Below, piece by piece: positions 33,837-45,616 of a DNA stretch of 64,000 nucleotides. Source of the DNA: JASLDZ01 sp964242625 (GTDB taxonomy: Bacteria; Pseudomonadota; Alphaproteobacteria; Caulobacterales; Caulobacteraceae); the NCBI GenBank assembly GCA_964242625.1, contig CAXTAO010000005.1:76300-140299 (forward strand), written 5' to 3'. A model generated the notes under the pieces. The model saw only the letters and a list, made by a program, of their open reading frames with translations, searched no databases and had not been told where the DNA came from. The translations under genes and the position numbers were made by a program. Position 1 is the first letter of the stretch. Each line of letters begins with the position of its first letter.

Positions 33837-35132
33837 CTAGCTGCGGTAGTCGCCGTTGATCGACACGTAGCCGTGGGTGAGATCGCAGGTCCACATGACC
33901 GCCCGGCCGGAGCCCACGCCCACGTCGACCGCGACCTCCAGCTCGGGACGGCGCATGTAGGCGCTCATCGCCGCCTCATCGTAGTCGGGCGACACCGCGC
34001 CGTCCCGCGCGGCCCAGTGCTCGCCGAAGCGGATGGACAGGCGCTCGCGGTCGAGCGGCTCGCCCGCGCGGCCGGCCGCGGCGGCCACCCGGCCCCAGTT
34101 GGCGTCCTCGCCCGCGAGCGCCGTCTTGACCAGCGGGCTCTCGCAGATCGTGCGCGCGATCTTAGCCGCCGAGCGGTCGGACTGCGCGCCCGTCACCTCC
34201 ACCCGGACGAATTTGGAGGCGCCTTCCCCGTCGCGCACCAGCATCTGCGCGAGGTCGAGGAGCACCGCCTCGAGCGCCGCGCGGAAGGCCGTGAGCCGCG
34301 GGTCGGCGGCGTCGGCGATCCACTCGCCGCCAGCGCGCCCGGTGGCGAACAGGAGGCAGGTGTCGTTGGTGGAGCGGTCGCCGTCGACCGTCACGGCGTT
34401 GAAGGTGCGCACCGTCGCGTCCACCAGCATCGCGTGCAGGGCGGCGGGCGCCACCGCCGCGTCGGTGACGACGAAGCCCAGCATAGTGGCCATGTCGGGG
34501 GCGATCATCCCCGAGCCCTTGGCGAAGCCCGCGATCCGCACGGGGCGGCCCTCGACCTCGCAGCCCCGCACGGAGCCCTTGGGGAAGGTGTCGGTGGTCA
34601 TCACCGCGCGCGTCGCCCGCTCCCAGCCGTCGAGAGAGAGGGAGGCCAAAGCAGGCTGCAGCGCGTTCAGAACCCGGCCCGCCTCCAGGACGACGCCGAT
34701 CACCCCGGTGGAGGCCAGGAGCACCTCGTCCTCCGTGCAGCCCAGCTCGACGGCGGTCGCGTTGGCCACCGTGCGGCAGGCGCTCATACCCGCGAGCCCG
34801 GTCATGGCGTTGGCGCAGCCCGCGTTGACCACGAGCGCCCGCGCCCGCCCGCCCGTCCGACGCAGCACCTCGCGGCACCAGTCCACCGGGGCGGAGCCCA
34901 CCGCATGGTCGGTGAAGACGCCCGCGCAGGCGGTCGCCCCATCGAAGCGCAGGAGGACCACGTCGTCGCGCTTGTGCTGGTAGAAGCCGCCGGACGCCGC
35001 CGCGAGCTTCACACCCGCCACCTCGCCGATCTCAGGGAAGGGTTTAGCGAGCGGCGAGAGCGCGAGGCCGGGCTTGCCCGCGCCCGGGGGCTGGGCGGGA
35101 GGGGAGAGCGGCTCCGACAAGATGTCGTCCAC
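33837..35132 (-). CDS. argJ: Glutamate N-acetyltransferase / amino-acid acetyltransferase
   Basis: 431 residues from the GTG at 35132, preceded by a strong GAGGGGGG Shine-Dalgarno. Makes N-acetylglutamate in arginine synthesis, by recycling from N-acetylornithine and possibly from acetyl-CoA. Self-cleaving enzyme: the processing site ATM-LGFVVTDA follows KGSGMIAPDM. Also seen: VVNAGCANAMTG, TVDGDRSTNDTC and VNINGDY-like SINGDYRS C-terminus. Divergent from secA across about 260 bp. Confidence 0.95.
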   Translation of the reverse strand: MDDILSEPLSPPAQPPGAGKPGLALSPLAKPFPEIGEVAGVKLAAASGGFYQHKRDDVVLLRFDGATACAGVFTDHAVGSAPVDWCREVLRRTGGRARALVVNAGCANAMTGLAGMSACRTVANATAVELGCTEDEVLLASTGVIGVVLEAGRVLNALQPALASLSLDGWERATRAVMTTDTFPKGSVRGCEVEGRPVRIAGFAKGSGMIAPDMATMLGFVVTDAAVAPAALHAMLVDATVRTFNAVTVDGDRSTNDTCLLFATGRAGGEWIADAADPRLTAFRAALEAVLLDLAQMLVRDGEGASKFVRVEVTGAQSDRSAAKIARTICESPLVKTALAGEDANWGRVAAAAGRAGEPLDRERLSIRFGEHWAARDGAVSPDYDEAAMSAYMRRPELEVAVDVGVGSGRAVMWTCDLTHGYVSINGDYRS

Positions 35133-35185
35133 AGAGACCCCCCTCGCCGCGGATAGGGCGCCCCGCACCCGGCGGAACCGTCGCG

Positions 35186-35214
35186 TTGACAGGGTTGGAG
35201 GCGCTGCCTAAGTC
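35186..35214 (+). promoter_or_regulatory. Candidate secA promoter
   Basis: TTGACA at 35186-35191 followed 15-16 bases later by GCCTAAGTC, close to the Caulobacter housekeeping consensus TTGACGS-N10-14-GCTANAWC. About 180 bp upstream of the secA ATG in the divergent argJ-secA gap. Inferred from motif only. Confidence 0.5.
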
Positions 35215-35392
35215 TCGCGCCGCGCCAAGTCGAGCGGATTTTCGGACGCGGGCGGCGGCGGTTCGCGCCCGCCCGCCGGCGCCGCGAAAGCGCCCGGTCC
35301 GCGCCCTAGAGACCCCCAGCGCCCAGCCCGGAGATCGGACGCGGCGGCCCGGACGCAAGGCCGCCCATCGTCTCCCGAGACACCTCCCGCCC

Positions 35393-38257
<2,865 letters not shown>

Positions 38258-38315
38258 GCCGGCGACCGTGCGCCGGCCGCGACGTCAATTGAGGCTAGGC
38301 CTGACGCTCAGCCCG

Positions 38316-38456
38316 ATGCGCGAGTGGTTCGCCCCCATCTCCACGCCGGGTCGGCTCATTCCGCAGACCTGGGAGGGCTGGGCGGCTCTCCTCGCCGTGG
38401 TCACCGTGGCGATCGGCGGGAGCGTGCTGATCGGAGTGGCGCACCACTCCCTCTAG
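38316..38456 (+). CDS. Small single-helix membrane protein
   Basis: 46 residues: MREWFAPISTPGRLIPQTW, then WEGWA and one transmembrane helix (ALLAVVTVAIGGSVLIGVA). Short proteins with a P-x-TWEGWA motif recur in Alphaproteobacteria with no known function. No strong Shine-Dalgarno is visible, so expression is uncertain. Lies after secA and is convergent with the ABC exporter. Confidence 0.5.
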   Translation: MREWFAPISTPGRLIPQTWEGWAALLAVVTVAIGGSVLIGVAHHSL

Positions 38457-38459
38457 CCC

Positions 38460-40316
38460 TCAGGCCGCCAGCGCCGGCGGCGAGTCGATGTCCAGCCCCT
38501 CGGCCTGCAGGCGCCACATGCGGTCGAAGGCCCCGCCGCGGCGGCGCAGATCCATGGGCGCGCCGTCCTCGACGACGCGACCGTTCTGCATGACGATGAT
38601 GCGATCGAAGCCCGCGAGCGTCGACAGGCGGTGGGCGACCGCCAGCACGGTGCGCCCCTGCATCAGCCGGTCGAGCGCGGCTTGCACCTCGAGCTCGGAA
38701 CGGGTGTCCAGCGCGGAGGTGGCCTCGTCCAGCAGCACCACGGGCGCGTCCTTGAGGAAGGCGCGCGCCACGCCGATGCGCTGGCGCTGGCCGCCCGAGA
38801 GCTTGGCCCCACGCTCGCCGACGAGCGTGTCGTAGCCGTCGGGCAGGGCGCGGATGAACTCGTCGCAGTGGGCGGCGCGGGCGGCGGCCTCCACCTCGGC
38901 GTCGGTGGCGTCGGGCCGGGCGAAACGGATGTTCTCGCGCAGGGTGCGGTGGAAGAGGCTCACCTCCTGCGGCACGGTGGCGATGGCGGCGCGCAGCTCG
39001 TCCTGGCGCACGGACCGCACGTCCTGTCCGTCCACCAGCACCCGCCCGCCGCCCACGTCGTAGAGGCGCAGCACGAGACCCAAGACGGTCGACTTGCCCG
39101 CGCCCGAGGCGCCCACGATCCCGACGCGCTGGCCCGCGGGGATGGCGAGGTCGATTCGGTCGAGCACCGGCCGGCCACCCTCGCGGTAGCTGAAGCTCAC
39201 CCCGTCCAGCCGCACCGACCCACCGCAGCGGATGAAGCGCCGCGCGTCGGGCGCGTCGGCGATGGTGTGGGGCCGGCCCAGGATGTCGAGCGTCTCTTCA
39301 AGGTAGGCGTACGACTGACCCATGCCGATAAGCGAGAAGGCGAGGTCGCGCGAGCCGTGCAGCAGGCGGAAGGTCAGCGCGCTCACCACCACGACATCCC
39401 CCGCCGAGACGCGGCCCGAACGCCACAACCCGAGCGCCAGGATCAGCGTCACGGTGGCGGAAAGCAGCAGCGCGGCGTCGTTGGCCGCACGCACGCCCTC
39501 GGTGAAGAGCCACGACCGCTCGTGCGCCTTCGCCTCGCGCTCGAACGCCTCCACGAGCCGCGCGCGCTCGCGCTTGCCGGCGGAGAAGGCCTTGAGCGGC
39601 CAGACATTGGAAAGCACGTCGATCAGCTCGCCACCCACACGCCCGCCCTCCTCGGCGTGTGCGCGGTGCAGCGGCGCGCCGCGCAGGCCGAGCACGATCA
39701 TGCCCGCGGTGGAGACGGCGGTGAGCCCGGCCACCACCGCGGCCAGCCGCCAGTCGATCGCCGCGAAGATCACGAGCGCGCCGACGAAGTTCACCACCGG
39801 CGGCGTGACCTCCCACATCAGCCGGTTGCACAGGCCGCCGAAATTGCCGGCCACCGCGGTGATGCGATGGCCGAGCGCGCCCGCCAGATGGTCCTGGAAC
39901 CAGCGCATCGGATGGCCGGTGACGTGCTCGAAGAGGTCGGCGCGGATGTCGACGCCCGTGCGCACCGTCACCCGGCAGCCGATCCAGCCCGCAGCGCGCC
40001 AGAGGAGGGTCTCGCCCGCGATCAGGCCGATGAACAGCGCCAGCGCGTCGCCCACCCCGCGGTTGGCGTGAGGCCCGGCCAGGGCGTCGACGAGGAGCTT
40101 CATGGCGTATTGCACGCCCACCGCACAGGCGGCCGCGCAGGTCACCAGGGTGAACAGGAGTCCGAAGCTCGGCGCGCGCGCCCACAGGTAGTGCGCGACG
40201 AACGCGGCGGCGCCGCGCAGCTGGCGCGCACGCGGCCGACGCGGGGCGCGCGCGCGCGCGTCGGGCCGAGCGGCGTCGAGCGTGAGGTCGGCGGGGAGGG
40301 CCGGCGTCATCGTCAT
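38460..40316 (-). CDS. ABC exporter, MsbA/HlyB-like fused permease and ATPase
   Basis: About 618 residues from the ATG at 40316. N-terminal six-helix transmembrane domain (from about residue 35 to 320) followed by an ATPase with Walker A GASGAGKST near residue 402, ABC signature LSGGQRQRIGVARA and Walker B VVLLDEATSALD. Homodimeric exporter. An exact GTTC-N7-GTTC SOS box stands 78 bp before the start (40394-40408). Substrate unknown; DNA-damage-linked drug or peptide export is inference. lysS lies upstream on the same strand. Confidence 0.9.
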   Translation of the reverse strand: MTMTPALPADLTLDAARPDARARAPRRPRARQLRGAAAFVAHYLWARAPSFGLLFTLVTCAAACAVGVQYAMKLLVDALAGPHANRGVGDALALFIGLIAGETLLWRAAGWIGCRVTVRTGVDIRADLFEHVTGHPMRWFQDHLAGALGHRITAVAGNFGGLCNRLMWEVTPPVVNFVGALVIFAAIDWRLAAVVAGLTAVSTAGMIVLGLRGAPLHRAHAEEGGRVGGELIDVLSNVWPLKAFSAGKRERARLVEAFEREAKAHERSWLFTEGVRAANDAALLLSATVTLILALGLWRSGRVSAGDVVVVSALTFRLLHGSRDLAFSLIGMGQSYAYLEETLDILGRPHTIADAPDARRFIRCGGSVRLDGVSFSYREGGRPVLDRIDLAIPAGQRVGIVGASGAGKSTVLGLVLRLYDVGGGRVLVDGQDVRSVRQDELRAAIATVPQEVSLFHRTLRENIRFARPDATDAEVEAAARAAHCDEFIRALPDGYDTLVGERGAKLSGGQRQRIGVARAFLKDAPVVLLDEATSALDTRSELEVQAALDRLMQGRTVLAVAHRLSTLAGFDRIIVMQNGRVVEDGAPMDLRRRGGAFDRMWRLQAEGLDIDSPPALAA

Positions 40317-40393
40317 CGGAGGGAGGCGCCTTGGGAGGTCGAAGCGATAAGCAGGTCTTTGCCGCTTGCGTTCCAGCATTGCTGAAACACGCT

Positions 40394-40408
40394 GAACCTA
40401 GTCTGAAC
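40394..40408 (-). promoter_or_regulatory. LexA (SOS) box upstream of the ABC exporter
   Basis: GTTC-AGACTAG-GTTC on the minus strand, an exact match to the alphaproteobacterial LexA direct repeat GTTC-N7-GTTC. A third TTCAG lies 10 bp further down. The only gene it can serve is the exporter at 38460-40316. Binding not shown; inference from motif. Confidence 0.8.
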
Positions 40409-40476
40409 CTCAATGGGGCATGAGCATGGCCCCGAGCCGGCGATCGTCCGGCCGCGGAGGAGGCGCGAGGTCGCGG

Positions 40477-42192
40477 CTAGGCGCTCTCCGCCGGCTCCAG
40501 CACGCCCAGGTCCTCTCCCGCGAGCACCCGCCCGATCAGTGCTCGGGTGCGTTCGACGCCGAAAATGGCCGCGAACGAGCCGAAACGAGGCCCCTGCGGC
40601 TGGCCCAAGAGCACCTCGTAGAGCGCGCCGAACCATAGCCGCAGGGGCTCGAAGTCCGCGGCCTTGCCCGCCTCGAAGGTCTCCGCCTGGATCGCCTCGG
40701 CGTCGGCCCCTTCGCCCAGCCGCTCCAGCCGGGAGGCGAGGTCCTGCAACGCCGCCCGTTCGCGCGCGTCCGGCGGGCGGAACGCCTTCCGCGGCCGCAC
40801 GAAGTCCTCGTAATAGGCGAGGGCGTAGCCCGCGAGCCGGTCCATCAGGGGCTGCGTCTCCGGCGTCGCCCCCGGCACATAGCGGGCGAGAAAGCCCCAC
40901 AGCATGTCGGTGGAGGCTGCGTCCGCCGCCGAGACGAGGTTCAGCATCAGGCCGAACGAGACGGGCGACCCCGCCTCCGGCGGCGCGCCCTCGTGGACGG
41001 ACCACACCGGGTTGTCGAGCCGGGGGCCCCCGTCCTGCCCGGCGTAGGCGTCCAGCTGTTGCAGGTACTCGTCGGTGGCTTTGGGGATCACGTCCCAGCT
41101 CAGCTTCTTGGCCGACTTGGGCGACTGGAACACGTAGTAGCCGAGGCTCTCGGGCGTCGAGTAGCGGAGCCACTGCTCCATTGTCAGGCCGTTGTTCTTC
41201 GACTTGGAGATCTTCTGCCCCTCCTCGTCGAGGTAGAGTTCGTAGGAGAAGCCCTCCGGCGGCAGGCCGCCCAGCAGGCGGCAGATGCGGGCCGACGCCT
41301 TGACCGAGTCGATCAGGTCCTTGCCGCTCATCTCGTAGTCGACGCCGAGCGCGGTCCAGCGCATCGCCCAGTCGGGCTTCCACTGCAGCTTGACGCGCCC
41401 ACCCGTGACCGGCGTCTCGACCCGCGAGCCGTCCTCGTCCTCGAAGGTGATGGTGCCCGCGTCCACGTCGCGCGCGAGAGTCGGGACCTGCAGCACGCGG
41501 CCGGTGGAGGGGCTGACCGGCAGGAAGGGCGAGTAGGTCGCGCGCCGCTCGGGCCCGAGCGTCGGCAGCATCACAGCCTGGATGTCGTCGAACCGCTCCA
41601 GCGCGCGGCGGAGCGTCGCGTCGAAACGGCCGGAGCGGTAGGCTTCGGTGGACGAGACGAAGGTGTAGCGGAAGCCGAAGCCGTCGAGGAAGCGGCGCAG
41701 CCGGGCGTTGTTGTAGGCGCCGAAGCTCTCCTCCTGCCCGAACGGGTCGCGCACCTGACTCAGCGGCTTGTTGAGGTCCGCCTCCAGCCAATCCTGGTGC
41801 GGCAGGCCCGGCGGGGCCTTGCGCAGCCCGTCCATGTCGTCGCTGAAGCAGACGAGCTCGGTCGGCACGCTCTCGCCCGTCAGCGCACGGAAGGCGGCGC
41901 GGACCATCGACGTGCGCGCCACCTCCTGGAAGGTGCCGATGTGCGGTAGGCCGGAGGGACCGTAGCCGGTCTCGAGGATCACCGGCCGCGCGGCGAGCTC
42001 CGGAAAACGCTCGCCCAGCCGCTCGCCCGCACCGTGCTCCACGAGCCCGAGCGCTTCCTCGCGCGCCTCGCCGTCCAGCCTGAGCTGGACGATCCGGCGC
42101 AGGAGCGCGCGCGCCTGCTCGAACGGCCACGCCCTAGCCTCGCGCGCGGTGGAAGCGAGGCCGGACAGGTCGGTCTCGGAAAGGGGAGCCAT
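40477..42192 (-). CDS. lysS: Lysyl-tRNA synthetase, class I
   Basis: 571 residues, class I LysRS, the archaeal-type enzyme used by most Alphaproteobacteria. Seen: LETGYGPSGLPHIGTFQEV with HIGT at 84-87, and KISKSKNNGLT with KISKS at 327-331. LRWTALGVDYEMSGKDLIDS and the helical C-terminal anticodon-binding part agree with the family. Start ATG at 42192. Confidence 0.95.
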   Translation of the reverse strand: MAPLSETDLSGLASTAREARAWPFEQARALLRRIVQLRLDGEAREEALGLVEHGAGERLGERFPELAARPVILETGYGPSGLPHIGTFQEVARTSMVRAAFRALTGESVPTELVCFSDDMDGLRKAPPGLPHQDWLEADLNKPLSQVRDPFGQEESFGAYNNARLRRFLDGFGFRYTFVSSTEAYRSGRFDATLRRALERFDDIQAVMLPTLGPERRATYSPFLPVSPSTGRVLQVPTLARDVDAGTITFEDEDGSRVETPVTGGRVKLQWKPDWAMRWTALGVDYEMSGKDLIDSVKASARICRLLGGLPPEGFSYELYLDEEGQKISKSKNNGLTMEQWLRYSTPESLGYYVFQSPKSAKKLSWDVIPKATDEYLQQLDAYAGQDGGPRLDNPVWSVHEGAPPEAGSPVSFGLMLNLVSAADAASTDMLWGFLARYVPGATPETQPLMDRLAGYALAYYEDFVRPRKAFRPPDARERAALQDLASRLERLGEGADAEAIQAETFEAGKAADFEPLRLWFGALYEVLLGQPQGPRFGSFAAIFGVERTRALIGRVLAGEDLGVLEPAESA

Positions 42193-42245
42193 GGCCCCGG
42201 CTTATAGTCGCCTCGGACGTGACCGGAAGCACGCCCATCGCAGGA

Positions 42246-42515
42246 TCAGCCGGCGTGCTGCAGCCTCAGCCACTCCCGTCGCGTGTGGCAGACCTTGCGG
42301 CTGCCGAAGTACGTCCCCTCCGGCTCCTGATAACGGCAGGAGACGTGGGCCATCGGATCCTCGACCTCCGGTGTGGGCGCCGCCTCGGAGGAGGGCGCGG
42401 CGGCCGGAGCGGCGGGCGCGACGACGGGCGAGGTGCTGGCCACCTGCACGGGCGGAGCCGGCGGAACGGCCGCGGCCTGGAGCGCGAGCGCCAGGGCGAG
42501 GGTCACGAAAGGCAT
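42246..42515 (-). CDS. Small exported protein with paired cysteines
   Basis: 89 residues. Signal peptide MPFVTLALALALQAAA, a Pro/Ala-rich segment, and a C-terminal C-R-Y-Q-E-P-E-GTYFGSRKVCHTR module with two cysteines about 16 residues apart. Similar short C-x-GSR-x-VC-x-TR-x-EW modules are common in Caulobacterales and Sphingomonadales with unknown role. Confidence 0.7.
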   Translation of the reverse strand: MPFVTLALALALQAAAVPPAPPVQVASTSPVVAPAAPAAAPSSEAAPTPEVEDPMAHVSCRYQEPEGTYFGSRKVCHTRREWLRLQHAG

Positions 42516-42692
42516 GGCGTCGCTCCGGAGGATCGGCGCGCAACAGATCGCCCCCTCCGCTCCCGCGGCAACTTCGCATTCCTCCGCAGCGCGGCTTAGC
42601 CGCAACGTGCGCGCCGGGTGGGCGGTTACGCCTGCGATTTGGGCGCCTTGCGCCCCTCGCACGAGGCGCTCGGGCCAGCCATATTCCGCGCC

Positions 42693-42950
42693 ATGCAGAC
42701 GCGCGCGCCCTTCTTCGAGGACATGGCCAAGGCGATGGAGGGGGCCATGGGCCTCGGCCAAGCCGCCGCGGCCGAGGCGCGCACCGCCTTCCGCGCCCAG
42801 GGCGACCGGCTCGTGGCCGAACTCGACCTCGTCCGGCGCGACGCGCTCGACGCCGAGCTCGCCGCCCTGCGCGCCGAGATGGCGGAGCTGCGCACGGAGG
42901 TCGCGCGCCTGCGGGGCGAGACCGCTCGCCCCTCGCACGACGTTGGTTGA
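42693..42950 (+). CDS. UbiK-like accessory factor (BMFP domain)
   Basis: 85 residues. N-terminal helix MQTRAPFFEDMAKAMEGAMG, then a coiled coil (DALDAELAALRAEMAELRTE) as in BMFP/UbiK proteins that assist ubiquinone synthesis under aerobic conditions. The start at 42693 gives the family length; an upstream start at 42618 is less likely. Confidence 0.8.
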   Translation: MQTRAPFFEDMAKAMEGAMGLGQAAAAEARTAFRAQGDRLVAELDLVRRDALDAELAALRAEMAELRTEVARLRGETARPSHDVG

Positions 42951-43047
42951 GCGTTAACGCCCGAAGCAGCTACCCTTGGTTCACGGTGAATCGCTCCGGC
43001 GCGCGCCCGCGCTCCGCAGGCTGGTTCCCGGCAGGAGTCCGCGTCCC

Positions 43048-43557
43048 ATGGACACGCCCGAATCCGAAACGCTCGAGACCGAGCTCGGCCTCGACCCGCT
43101 CGACGTGGTCGAGCACGTGCTGAACGCCGAAAGCCTGCAGTTCGACCGCACGGAGGACGGCGACCTCGCCTTCGCCTTCACCGGCGACTGGAAGGACTAC
43201 GAACTGTGGTTCGCCTGGCGGCCGGAAGCCGATTGCCTGCAGCTGTGCCTGTCCATGGACCTGCAGGCGGACAAGGCCCAGCGCGGCCCGGCGCACGAGC
43301 TCGTCAGCCAGATCAACCAGCGCGTCTGGCTGGGCCACTTCGAGGTGTGGGCCGAGGACGGCGAGGTGATCTATCGCCACGCGCTGTCGGTGCCCGCGGG
43401 CGAGCGGCCCACCCTCGCCCAGGCGGCCAGCATGATCGACGCGGCGGTGGAGGCGGCCGATCGCTTCCTGCCCGCCTTCGACTTCCTCCTGAAAGGCTCC
43501 AAGTCGCCCGACGAGGCCATGGCCGCCTGCATGTTCGAGACGGTCGGCACGGCGTGA
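43048..43557 (+). CDS. YbjN domain protein
   Basis: 169 residues. Family features: LDPLDVVEHVLNAESLQFDR, then a beta-rich FAFTGDWKDYELWFAWRPE and the helical VSQINQRVWLGHFEVW, characteristic of the alphaproteobacterial YbjN branch (a type III secretion chaperone-like fold, found to affect motility and stress in E. coli). AGGAG 9 bases before the ATG. The next gene proC starts in its stop (GTGA). Confidence 0.9.
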   Translation: MDTPESETLETELGLDPLDVVEHVLNAESLQFDRTEDGDLAFAFTGDWKDYELWFAWRPEADCLQLCLSMDLQADKAQRGPAHELVSQINQRVWLGHFEVWAEDGEVIYRHALSVPAGERPTLAQAASMIDAAVEAADRFLPAFDFLLKGSKSPDEAMAACMFETVGTA

Positions 43558-44375
43558 CGCCGGCGGCCGCGCGTCCCGTCCTCCTGGTCGGGGCGGGTCG
43601 GCTCGGCGGCGCGCTCCTGGACGGCTGGCGCGAGGCGGGCGCGCCCGGCATGGGCGACGTCATGGTGCGTGCGCGCACCGTCACCCCCGCGGCCCGCGCC
43701 GCTGCGGAGGCGGGCGCCGGCCTGAACCCCGCCGACGACGCGCTGGGCCGTGCGGGCGTCGTGGTGTTGGCGGTGAAGCCCTACGCGCTGGACGAGACCG
43801 CCGCCGCCCTCTCCCCACACCTCGCCCCCGACGCGACGATCGTCTCCCTCCTGGTGGGCAAGACGCTGGCGCAGGTCGAGGCCGCTTTTGGCGGTCGGCC
43901 GACCGCGCGCGCCATGCCGACCACCGCGGTCGCGGTGCGGCGCGGCTCCACCACGCTCTACGCGCCGGACGTCCGGGTCCGGTCGCCCGCCCACGCCCTG
44001 TTCGCGCCCGTGGGGGACGTGGTCGAGATCGACGACGAGGCCTTGATGTATCCCGCCACCGCCGTCTCGGGCTCGGCCCCCGGCTATCTCTACGCCTTCG
44101 TCGAGGCGTTGGAGCGCGCGGGCGTGGAGGGGGGGCTGGAGCCGGAGGCGGCGGCGCGGCTCGCGCGCGGCGCCGTCGCGGGCGCGGCGGAGCTCATGGC
44201 GCGCTCGGGGGCCGATCCCGCCGACCTGCGCCGCCAGGTCGCCTCTCCCGGCGGCACGACGGAGGCGGCGCTGCGCGTGCTGGCCGGCGAGGACGGCGGC
44301 GGGCGCGGCCTGCCCGAACTGCTGCGGGGTGCGGTCGCGGCCAACATGGCGCGGGCGCGCGAGCTCGCGGGCTAG
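43554..44375 (+). CDS. proC: Pyrroline-5-carboxylate reductase
   Basis: 273 residues from a GTG overlapping the YbjN stop. Final step of proline synthesis, NADPH-dependent. Rossmann start VLLVGAGRLGGALLDGW, VVVLAVKPYAL, RAMPTTAVAV and the C-terminal SGSAPGYLYAFVEAL and VASPGGTTEAALRVL, typical of ProC. The YbjN-proC pairing is common in Alphaproteobacteria. The stop shares CTAG with the convergent MFS gene. Confidence 0.95.
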   Translation: MTPAAARPVLLVGAGRLGGALLDGWREAGAPGMGDVMVRARTVTPAARAAAEAGAGLNPADDALGRAGVVVLAVKPYALDETAAALSPHLAPDATIVSLLVGKTLAQVEAAFGGRPTARAMPTTAVAVRRGSTTLYAPDVRVRSPAHALFAPVGDVVEIDDEALMYPATAVSGSAPGYLYAFVEALERAGVEGGLEPEAAARLARGAVAGAAELMARSGADPADLRRQVASPGGTTEAALRVLAGEDGGGRGLPELLRGAVAANMARARELAG

Positions 44376-45616
44376 AGCACGTCCTTGGCGAGACGGCCCA
44401 CCTCCTCCGCGGGCAGGGCGGCGGCTGGCCGCGCGGGCGGGCGCATCCACGCCACCGCAACGAGCGCGCAGGCGGCCACCCCCGCGAAGGCCCACAGCGC
44501 CGGCGCGAAGCTCGCCAGCCGGTCGTGGCTCACCCCCGCGAGCCAAGGACCCACCGCCGCCAGCGTCGAGACGAGGCACATGATCGAGAACAGCGGCAGA
44601 TTCCGCCGCCGCCCGAAGTAGGCCAGGAGCATGACCGCGGTCGCCAAGTAGGCGAGGCCGTAGCCCGTCCCGACGCCCACGACATACAGCACGGCCAGCC
44701 CCGGCCCGTGCGCGAGCGCCAGCGCGGCGAGCCCGACCGCCATGCATCCCAGCGCCCCGGCGGTCAGCGCGCGCGGCCCGGTACGCTGCACGATCGCCCC
44801 GCCCGCGAGCCGCGACAGGGCGTTGACGAGGTTGTCCGCGGCGAGGAAGGCGGCGGCGACGCCTGCGCCCAGCCCGCGCTCGGTCAGGTGCTGCACCGAG
44901 ACCGAGTTCACCGTCACCCCGCAGAGCAGGTAGGCGGTGTAGGCGGCCGTCACGATCCAGAACTGCGGCGTCCGGAGCGCCTCGCGCACGCCCCAGCCCT
45001 CGTGGGCGACCGCGGGCTCGGCCTCGCCCCCCTCGCGCTCCCAGGCGGGGTCCACCGTCAAGGCGGCGACGACCGCGAGGAGGAGCGCCAGCGCCGCCAT
45101 AACGAGCCAGTAGCCGCGCCAGGCGTGCTCCACGCCGAGACGCCCCAGGATCGGCCCCGCCGCGCCGCCGAGGCCACCCGCGGTGAAGTAGACGCCGAGC
45201 GGCGCCGCCGGTCGCGGAAAGGCGCGCGCCAAGACGTAGGCGCCAGGCAGGATGGCGGCGAGCGCGAAGCCCACCCCCGCCAGCGCCGCACCGAAGAGGT
45301 AGCCGCCCGTTCCCTGCGCGCGGGCGAAGAGGAGGAGCCCCGCGCCCAGGACGACGCCGCCGCCCACCAGCGTCGCGCGCACGCCCAGCGCGCGGATCAC
45401 CACGGCGGGCGCGAGGCTCGCCAGCCCGCAGGCGACCGCCAGGACGGTGAAGCCCAGCCCCGCCGCGCTCCAGCTCCAGTGCAGCTCGCCCACCATGGCG
45501 GGCAGGACGACGCCCAGCGAGGTGAAGGTCGCCGCAGTGATCTGGAAGAAGAGGAGGCTCAAGCCTGCGAGCGCGAACTGCGCGCGCCGTCCGCCGCCAC
45601 CCAGCGCCCCCGTCAT
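44372..45616 (-). CDS. MFS transporter, monocarboxylate-porter-like
   Basis: 414 residues, 12 transmembrane segments. Opening LSLLFFQITAATFTSLGVVL and the region after TM2 resemble MCT/OFA-type transporters for organic acids. Its start overlaps the TonB-receptor stop (TGATG), so the two are coupled; a role as the inner-membrane step for a substrate entering through that receptor is inference. The divergent GntR regulator supports a catabolic substrate. Confidence 0.85.
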   Translation of the reverse strand: MTGALGGGGRRAQFALAGLSLLFFQITAATFTSLGVVLPAMVGELHWSWSAAGLGFTVLAVACGLASLAPAVVIRALGVRATLVGGGVVLGAGLLLFARAQGTGGYLFGAALAGVGFALAAILPGAYVLARAFPRPAAPLGVYFTAGGLGGAAGPILGRLGVEHAWRGYWLVMAALALLLAVVAALTVDPAWEREGGEAEPAVAHEGWGVREALRTPQFWIVTAAYTAYLLCGVTVNSVSVQHLTERGLGAGVAAAFLAADNLVNALSRLAGGAIVQRTGPRALTAGALGCMAVGLAALALAHGPGLAVLYVVGVGTGYGLAYLATAVMLLAYFGRRRNLPLFSIMCLVSTLAAVGPWLAGVSHDRLASFAPALWAFAGVAACALVAVAWMRPPARPAAALPAEEVGRLAKDVL

